Assembly (NCBI RefSeq): GCF_900141815.1
Contig: NZ_FQYR01000002.1
Span: 969,091 to 1,033,090, forward strand
From: Rubritalea squalenifaciens DSM 18772
GTDB lineage: Bacteria > Verrucomicrobiota > Verrucomicrobiia > Verrucomicrobiales > Akkermansiaceae
Reading direction: 5' to 3'
Length of the DNA stretch: 64,000 nt
Shown here: positions 59,277 through 64,000 of the stretch, one piece after another
How the letters are laid out: every line of letters begins with the position of its first letter
Numbering within the stretch: the stretch's first letter is position 1
Notes under the pieces: generated by a model
Database searches by the model: none
Told to the model about the DNA's origin: nothing
Seen by the model: only the letters and a program-made list of their open reading frames with translations
Program-made: the position numbers and the translations under genes

Positions 59277-60527
59277 TCACGCCATCACAGGTTCTTTTTC
59301 AGTATCTGAGCTAGACTCTTTCTGACCGTCTCGCTGTGGTCGAATATGGAGGCCCTCATCACCTCTTCGTGGAATTAGCCTCCTATCCTTAAAGAGATCC
59401 ATGATGAAGTGCTTCACACGCGATAGGGCAAAGGAGATAGGGGGGAAATTAAACTTCTCCTGAATGCCGAAGTTGACAAGTTCGATAGATGTAGTCCTGC
59501 GTTCGAACAGGAACTGACGGATATACTTCTTTCTAACCTTCTTATAGGCCTTCAGGTCGAAACAGCTGGAGTAATCATCAAGCTTTCCTGCTATTTCAAG
59601 GGTGATCAGAGTGATATTGCATTTGCGACATGCGCCGCAGTTAATCGGGGGACCGAGATGTTTGATTTCTGTACAAACATCGAGTGTGCTGTGGGTGATG
59701 GGAAGGGAGGGGAGTTGAAGTGTCTTTTCAACTCGAGTGTATTCGTTGCCAACAGCAAATGCTTCAAGGCTCTCTGTTGAGAGAAGCGGTAGGGATATGG
59801 CGTCGCAACACGCCATGAACTTCGATTTACCAACAAAGAGAGTATCGTAAGGGTAGGAAGAGGCGCACATAAAGGAGCCAATGCCATTCTGAAGGAGTAA
59901 AGCTACTGCAGCATTTCGGATCGTGTCGGTAGAGTTGAACCTCAAGCCGGAACCGTAAAACTCAAAAAAGTTTGAATTCACCTTAATAATAGGAAGATCC
60001 AGCTGTTTTGCGATTGCGTTGACTCGCTCGTAGCGGATGTGAAACAATTTCTCGGCCTCTTTCGTTTTGCCATGAGAGCCTACATTGTTAAAGGTGAGAT
60101 GGGTTAACTTAAGGTGACTAGGGATGTCCTCAAAGTGATAGTCGTGGAGAACGCTATAAGAGTCGATGCCTCCAGAAAATCCTGCCAATACGCCACTTCC
60201 GCCGTAATTTTTGTCGCTCAGAGTAGATGCGGTAATGTTTACCTTCTTGAGTGCCGGGAGCATTTGATAGACGATAAGCTGGTAGGAGAGCATGAGGTTA
60301 TGCCAAAGCTTTCCAGATATGGCTCCTTCGATATGGATGTCCTCGCCCCGTTTCATTGCCGGAAGTAATACTGCAAGTAGAGCTGCGTCGTATGAGTCAG
60401 CAACGAGATCCATGTATTCCGCAGGGACATTGAACCAGAGCTTATTCGGTAAGCTCTCAGACTCGATATTAAAGGAAATCGTGGCTAGGTCATTCTCTAG
60501 CGTCACTTGGCGGTTACTGATGATCAT
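59277..60527 (-). CDS. PP-loop ATP pyrophosphatase-family protein
   Basis: 416 residues. The PP-loop SGGxDS is present as VLAGFSGGIDSYSVLHDYHF near residue 118. Near residue 298 a Cys cluster, NCGACRKCNITLI, could bind zinc or an iron-sulfur centre, as in QueC and some thiolation enzymes. The first ~110 residues are a separate beta-rich domain; the last ~60 are basic and probably disordered. Family members activate a carbonyl or base by adenylation before amidation or thiolation. In glycan loci relatives amidate sugars (WbpG type). The substrate is not known. Confidence 0.75.
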   Translation of the reverse strand: MIISNRQVTLENDLATISFNIESESLPNKLWFNVPAEYMDLVADSYDAALLAVLLPAMKRGEDIHIEGAISGKLWHNLMLSYQLIVYQMLPALKKVNITASTLSDKNYGGSGVLAGFSGGIDSYSVLHDYHFEDIPSHLKLTHLTFNNVGSHGKTKEAEKLFHIRYERVNAIAKQLDLPIIKVNSNFFEFYGSGLRFNSTDTIRNAAVALLLQNGIGSFMCASSYPYDTLFVGKSKFMACCDAISLPLLSTESLEAFAVGNEYTRVEKTLQLPSLPITHSTLDVCTEIKHLGPPINCGACRKCNITLITLEIAGKLDDYSSCFDLKAYKKVRKKYIRQFLFERRTTSIELVNFGIQEKFNFPPISFALSRVKHFIMDLFKDRRLIPRRGDEGLHIRPQRDGQKESSSDTEKEPVMA

Positions 60528-60643
60528 AAAATATGGGAGGTATCGACAGGGACAGGATTTGCTAAATTAGTTATGAGCTTATTGCAAGAGTGAATACTTT
60601 TTGTAGTGACATGAATAAGAGTAGCCGCTGAACTGACCTTCAT

Positions 60644-61057
60644 ATGGTTATAGAATCAGCAATCCGAGGTGTGAAGGAGTGGCTAGAGAGCTTTGCGTCC
60701 TGTGTGAGAAATCGAGATTTTGAAGCAGGGGAGGCTATGTTTTTAGATGATTCCACAGGGTTTGGTACCTGGACCAAAGCCATGAAAGGTCTACAGATGC
60801 TTCGCGAAGAGCAGTGGGAGAAGGTGTGGAGAAGCACGAAAGGATTTCATTTCGACATAGAGGAAGGATCTCTCCTGTTTTCTGACGAGCAAGCTCCAAA
60901 ACAGTGTGTCGCTACGGTGACATGGAGTTCCATAGGTTTGGGTGTTAATGGTGAGTTTGAGCGCTCGGGCTGCGCTACGATTGTGCTAGTCTGTAGAGAA
61001 GGAATTTGGTCCGCTCAGCATACGCATTTCTCTCAAACACCTCAGGGTAAGCTGTAG
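60644..61057 (+). CDS. SnoaL-like / NTF2-fold protein
   Basis: 137 residues, one SnoaL/DUF4440-like cone-shaped domain: VKEWLESFASCVRNRDFEAGEAMF, FGTWTKAMKGLQMLREEQWEKVW and the beta-strands CVATVTWSSIGLG, GCATIVLVCREGIWSAQHTHFS. Such domains are enzymes or binding proteins of many kinds; the substrate is not predictable. Its stop is two bases before the ATP-grasp gene, suggesting a shared pathway. Confidence 0.75.
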   Translation: MVIESAIRGVKEWLESFASCVRNRDFEAGEAMFLDDSTGFGTWTKAMKGLQMLREEQWEKVWRSTKGFHFDIEEGSLLFSDEQAPKQCVATVTWSSIGLGVNGEFERSGCATIVLVCREGIWSAQHTHFSQTPQGKL

Positions 61058-61059
61058 AG

Positions 61060-61971
61060 ATGAAGAAGGTTAATGTCATCTTGGTCCCAGATTTGAAGCA
61101 CCACAAGGTTGGGGATTTCCTTGAGATAGCACAGCGTGTTAGGGGTAAATGTACCGATGTGGTGCCCTATGTGATGACCTCGAAATCTTTCTGGGCTAAG
61201 AAGTGGTGGTGGGCACTACGTCCTAGTTTCTATGCGGCAACAAGGTGCTTTCCGAAATTAAAGCCTGTTAGGGGAGCGTTTTTTCATGGGGCTTGTCTAA
61301 CCAAAGAGCAGCAATATGAGGAGTTGGATAAAGCAGGAGTAGAGACCTTGAAGTGGTCACCACTCACGAAGACAACGGTATTAGACCCTGCTGAGTGGGG
61401 TGATTTTTTAGTCATCAAGCCTGAGGGGGGCAAGAGAGGGCGTGGGGTGAAAGTGGTGAAGACGCGTAAAGTGAAGTGGAAGGAAGAAATGCAGGATGGA
61501 GAGCGTCTGGTAATACAGCAATTTGCCTATACAGGCTCGGAGCCAACGTCATATAGGGTACTTACCTTTTTTGGGAGGCCCCTGTTCTGCATGAAGAGTG
61601 TCAATGTAGCCTGTGGTAATAAGTTAGAGCAGGTCGAATCTACGAAAGACTTTGCGGGCCACAACATCGTTGCTACCGCGAGAGAGGGGGAGACAACTTT
61701 GGCGAAGGATGAGGAGGTGATGGCCTTTGCTAGTAGAGTGACAGAGGTGTTCGCAGATATACCTGTTCTGGGGATCGATGTGATCAGGGATGTAAGGACA
61801 GGTAAACTGTTTTGCGTGGAAGTGAATCCTTACGGTCAAACTTGGCATTTTTCCTCTGAGCTAGGCATACAGCTACAGGAGAAAATAGGACAAGCATTTG
61901 AGGAGCAATTCGGAGCTTTTGATATCGCCGCTGAGGTCTTGATAGAAAAGGCTCGTGCTATGGCAAAATAG
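61060..61971 (+). CDS. ATP-grasp-family ligase
   Basis: 303 residues. ATP-grasp elements: DFLVIKPEGGKRGRGVKVVKT (lysine and glycine-rich loop), RLVIQQFAYTGSEPTSYRVLTFF, DIPVLGIDVIRDVRTGKLFCVEVNPYGQTWHF with the acidic metal ligands. Such enzymes join a carboxylate to an amine or thiol through an acyl phosphate. Translationally close to the NTF2-fold protein. A peptide or amide decoration of a surface glycan would fit the context but is not shown. Confidence 0.83.
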   Translation: MKKVNVILVPDLKHHKVGDFLEIAQRVRGKCTDVVPYVMTSKSFWAKKWWWALRPSFYAATRCFPKLKPVRGAFFHGACLTKEQQYEELDKAGVETLKWSPLTKTTVLDPAEWGDFLVIKPEGGKRGRGVKVVKTRKVKWKEEMQDGERLVIQQFAYTGSEPTSYRVLTFFGRPLFCMKSVNVACGNKLEQVESTKDFAGHNIVATAREGETTLAKDEEVMAFASRVTEVFADIPVLGIDVIRDVRTGKLFCVEVNPYGQTWHFSSELGIQLQEKIGQAFEEQFGAFDIAAEVLIEKARAMAK

Positions 61972-62078
61972 CTGGTCCATGTACCATACAAATGGGGATG
62001 AGAAAGCTACCTGTATTCACAGGCTGAGAGCCCATAGGGTTTCCGCACCACCTTAAGGTATCGTTTAGTCATCAGGAG

Positions 62079-63020
62079 TTAAACCCTGAGCGTTTTGACC
62101 CATTGTTTTAGGTTGGACCTAAAGCTCTCCTCGTTCTTATCAAACCAGGACCTGGCTTTTTCTCCAATAAGAGTGAGCTTTTCCTCGGGAGATTTGATCA
62201 AATTGGCTATGGCCGCCTCCAGCTCTCTTGGGTCGGCGTAATAGTTGGTGCCCAGATGGCGAGGCTCGGTGTGATTGAATGGTACGAGAACGCCTCTACG
62301 GTTGTCGACTAGTTCATTCATCGGTGGCGCATGGGTCGTCACTGTGACGGCTGAGACTGACATGGCCTCGGCGATGTAATGCCCCCAGCCCTCAGAGCGG
62401 GAGGGGCAGAGATGAATGCCGTGTTTGTTTTGCAGCATCTGAAGCTCGTTATCTTCAAGGTATTTGGTGATGAGCTTCACGTTGTCAGGCACTTGCTCCG
62501 GGGCATTCTGACGGTGCTGTACCAAGGTCAATTGTGGCCATTCTGGGTGCTTGGCCCAGATGCTGAGTAAGGTTTCTGTGCCCTTGAGTGTGGAGCGGCC
62601 AGCCAAATGGAAAAATCTCCGGTAATTTGGGGCTACTTTAGTGAGGTTTCTATCCTCGGAGGTGAAGCCGATGAAGCATGTCTTGGCATGCAGTTGGTCA
62701 AAAATGGTTTTTGCGTGCTGGGTTTTACAGAGGACTTGGTCGATGCCATTGAGCAAGCGCACTTGTCTGAGAGGGTACCTTTCCTGGTTCGGGATGAGGA
62801 AGTTCTTTTTGGCCGAAGATAGCCAGCGGGGAAAGACCCGCTCCATGAAGATATTGACGTGAAATTTCGTCGGAGCCGGTATCCAGCGATGGTAGGCGGG
62901 AATGCCCCTTGCAGGACTGAGGGTAACCTTGGCGCCGAAACTGTGCAGTACATCACGAACGAGCATCACGTCTCGGTCGAGTCCTACTCCATTGGTGCGG
63001 GCGATCAGGTTAAAGTGCAT
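62079..63020 (-). CDS. Glycosyltransferase family 4-type protein
   Basis: 313 residues, GT-B C-terminal half clear: FHLAGRSTLKGTETLLSIWA, LITKYLEDNELQMLQNKHGIHLCPSRSEGWGHYIAEAMSV followed by ELVDNRRGVLVPF. The E-x-G-x-G-x7-E type motif at SEGWGHYIAEAMS is the nucleotide-sugar site. The N-terminal domain is short. It starts 15 bases after the kinase-like gene and overlaps its operon. Confidence 0.85.
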   Translation of the reverse strand: MHFNLIARTNGVGLDRDVMLVRDVLHSFGAKVTLSPARGIPAYHRWIPAPTKFHVNIFMERVFPRWLSSAKKNFLIPNQERYPLRQVRLLNGIDQVLCKTQHAKTIFDQLHAKTCFIGFTSEDRNLTKVAPNYRRFFHLAGRSTLKGTETLLSIWAKHPEWPQLTLVQHRQNAPEQVPDNVKLITKYLEDNELQMLQNKHGIHLCPSRSEGWGHYIAEAMSVSAVTVTTHAPPMNELVDNRRGVLVPFNHTEPRHLGTNYYADPRELEAAIANLIKSPEEKLTLIGEKARSWFDKNEESFRSNLKQWVKTLRV

Positions 63021-63034
63021 AATGTCAGCTGTTC

Positions 63035-63703
63035 CTATACAGGTGAAAGTGAGTTCAATATCTTGTTCAAACGTTGTCTATCTTTTTCCCGCTCATTATA
63101 GCAGTTCAAATAGAGATCTATGAATTCTTGAACGCCTGAGGTTTGGAGTTTTGAGGTGTCCTCTTTATATCTCAATGGTGTGGAAAGGTTGGCGGCCCTC
63201 CTAATGAGAGGGATTTTTCCTGAGAAGAACTTGGTGCTGGTGAAATCAATCAGGCCAAAATGGTTGTCTGATATTTGAATCACGTTGCCAAAATGGATGG
63301 CTTTAAAGAGAATGCCTTTTTCATGGAGGGAGTAGAAGTACTCAGCCAGCCTCTCCAAGTTGACTTGATCTGGCTGAGTAGCCAAGAGGTCGCGGATGCT
63401 GGTACCATCCAGCATTTTGTAGCGTACTACATGGATGGATTCTCCGTCGACTTGCTGGAAATCGAGAATGGTTGGAACGATCACGTCTCTCTCAGCCAAA
63501 AGCTTGGCATTCTGGACAAACCGGTGAGCGTAGGGCTTGAAGCGGGAGGAGGAAAATAGCTTAGGCTTTTTGGCCCATACCTTGGAGACTGTCGAATCCG
63601 GGTGGATGACGATCGCTGGATGCCCGTGTTTCATGCCAATAGCCTCACCATTGGTGATAGTGTGCTGATAAGCTTTTTGGCTGATCATTGAGGGGGAGTT
63701 CAT
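63035..63703 (-). CDS. WaaP-like lipopolysaccharide kinase
   Basis: 222 residues. A protein-kinase-like fold of the Kdo/heptose kinase type: Lys in STVSKVWAKK, a helix with RFVQNAKLLAERDV, hinge VRYKMLDGTSIRDLL, catalytic loop GILFKAIHFGNVI (usual D replaced by A-I-H-F-G-N; the His-x-Gly-Asn remains) and metal-binding Asp in FGLIDFTST. It would phosphorylate a sugar of the LPS core or a linked lipid. The catalytic Asp position holds Ala, so activity is not certain. Confidence 0.72.
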   Translation of the reverse strand: MNSPSMISQKAYQHTITNGEAIGMKHGHPAIVIHPDSTVSKVWAKKPKLFSSSRFKPYAHRFVQNAKLLAERDVIVPTILDFQQVDGESIHVVRYKMLDGTSIRDLLATQPDQVNLERLAEYFYSLHEKGILFKAIHFGNVIQISDNHFGLIDFTSTKFFSGKIPLIRRAANLSTPLRYKEDTSKLQTSGVQEFIDLYLNCYNEREKDRQRLNKILNSLSPV

Positions 63704-63747
63704 AGTAACTGATAGTGGGTCAACGTTTTTGAGAGGGCGAGAGAAAT

Positions 63748-64000
63748 CTACTCGAGTTGCGATGACTGCTCTTCAGTAGAAAAAATCGTTTCAAAAAGAG
63801 GTGCTAGCTTGCGTGCTCCATATTGTGAGATGTGGTCTTTGTCCCTATAGAGGGAATGTCCATTCTCAGCCATGTAGCAGGTTTTGCTATTGCGGGTAAA
63901 GAAGGGTGTAGGGTCGATAATGGTGATGTTAGGATGGATGTATTTTTCGAACATGGTGTTAGGAAACTGCTGTAATGCCAAATGGTCTGTTAGTGGAGTT
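63748..64000 (-). CDS. SGNH-type acyltransferase, C-terminal part (cut by window edge)
   Basis: About 83 codons are open to the right edge. The end NGHSLYRDKDHISQYGARKLAPLF carries the C-terminal Asp-x-x-His of an SGNH-hydrolase domain, as found after the membrane domain of OafA-type O-acetyltransferases. The rest of the protein lies outside the window. It would acetylate a sugar of the surface glycan. Confidence 0.7.
   Translation of the reverse strand, partial: TPLTDHLALQQFPNTMFEKYIHPNITIIDPTPFFTRNSKTCYMAENGHSLYRDKDHISQYGARKLAPLFETIFSTEEQSSQLE

Noticed and set aside
61972-62078. Terminator between the ATP-grasp gene and the convergent glycosyltransferase
   Set aside because: A short CCTGT/ACAGG stem exists but has no T-run on either strand.

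Overview
The window looks like chromosomal DNA of a Verrucomicrobiota bacterium, probably a Verrucomicrobiales relative of Rubritalea or Verrucomicrobium. The assignment is inferred from gene content: two ECF sigma factor/FecR pairs, one followed by a LamG protein with a VPEPS-type PEP-CTERM tail, many secreted LamG and beta-helix proteins, and few visible Shine-Dalgarno sequences. I see no rRNA, tRNA, CRISPR array, insertion sequence or prophage.

Layout. 1-1.5 kb: a FecR-type protein (cut by the left edge) and its ECF sigma factor. 1.6-3.8 kb: a metal-uptake pair, a His/Asp-rich outer-membrane protein and a ZnuA-like binding protein, with a TGCAA-rich operator region. 3.8-12.6 kb: an MTH1-like Nudix hydrolase, a B12-type radical SAM operon with two membrane proteins, glpK, a secreted beta-helix protein and a secreted matrixin-type protease. 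12.6-14.4 kb: prfB (with its programmed frameshift), an ABM-domain protein and a HIT protein. 14.5-17.5 kb: ECF sigma, FecR-LamG and PEP-CTERM genes in a row. 17.6-20.9 kb: a BlaI/BlaR1-type pair in one operon with rfbB, divergent from a lipoprotein. 21-26.8 kb: housekeeping and small genes (sdaA, gloA-like, thyA, ArfB-like, hypotheticals). 26.9-31.2 kb: dapA-dapB-folK-panB, then a class V aminotransferase.

31.3-37.9 kb is the most striking part. A papain-like protease carrying a DUF4384-like C-terminus is followed by a 1687-residue protein that joins a helical repeat region, an OmpA peptidoglycan-binding domain, a beta-propeller and a metacaspase-type peptidase. 38-49 kb holds a LamG-nuclease, TraB/GumN, YmdB-type phosphodiesterase, cell-wall amidase, SDR, maf, YegS-like kinase, an ecotin without its usual cysteines, DUF502, and a Met/His-rich outer-membrane protein preceded by five consecutive hairpins. 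49.3-53.7 kb: grpE-dnaJ, rsmE and an MsbA-like exporter.

53.7-64 kb is a surface-glycan region with genes on alternating strands: glycosyltransferases, KpsC/S-like and WaaZ-like Kdo-type enzymes, a WaaP-like kinase, a PP-loop ATPase, an NTF2-fold protein, an ATP-grasp ligase and an SGNH acyltransferase cut by the right edge. The MsbA-like exporter beside it fits lipid-linked glycan export.

Five genes (dapA, the aminotransferase, the papain-like protease, maf, grpE) show a TTGAC-N16/17-(-10)-N7/8-ATG arrangement that puts the predicted transcription start at or next to the start codon, which suggests leaderless mRNAs.
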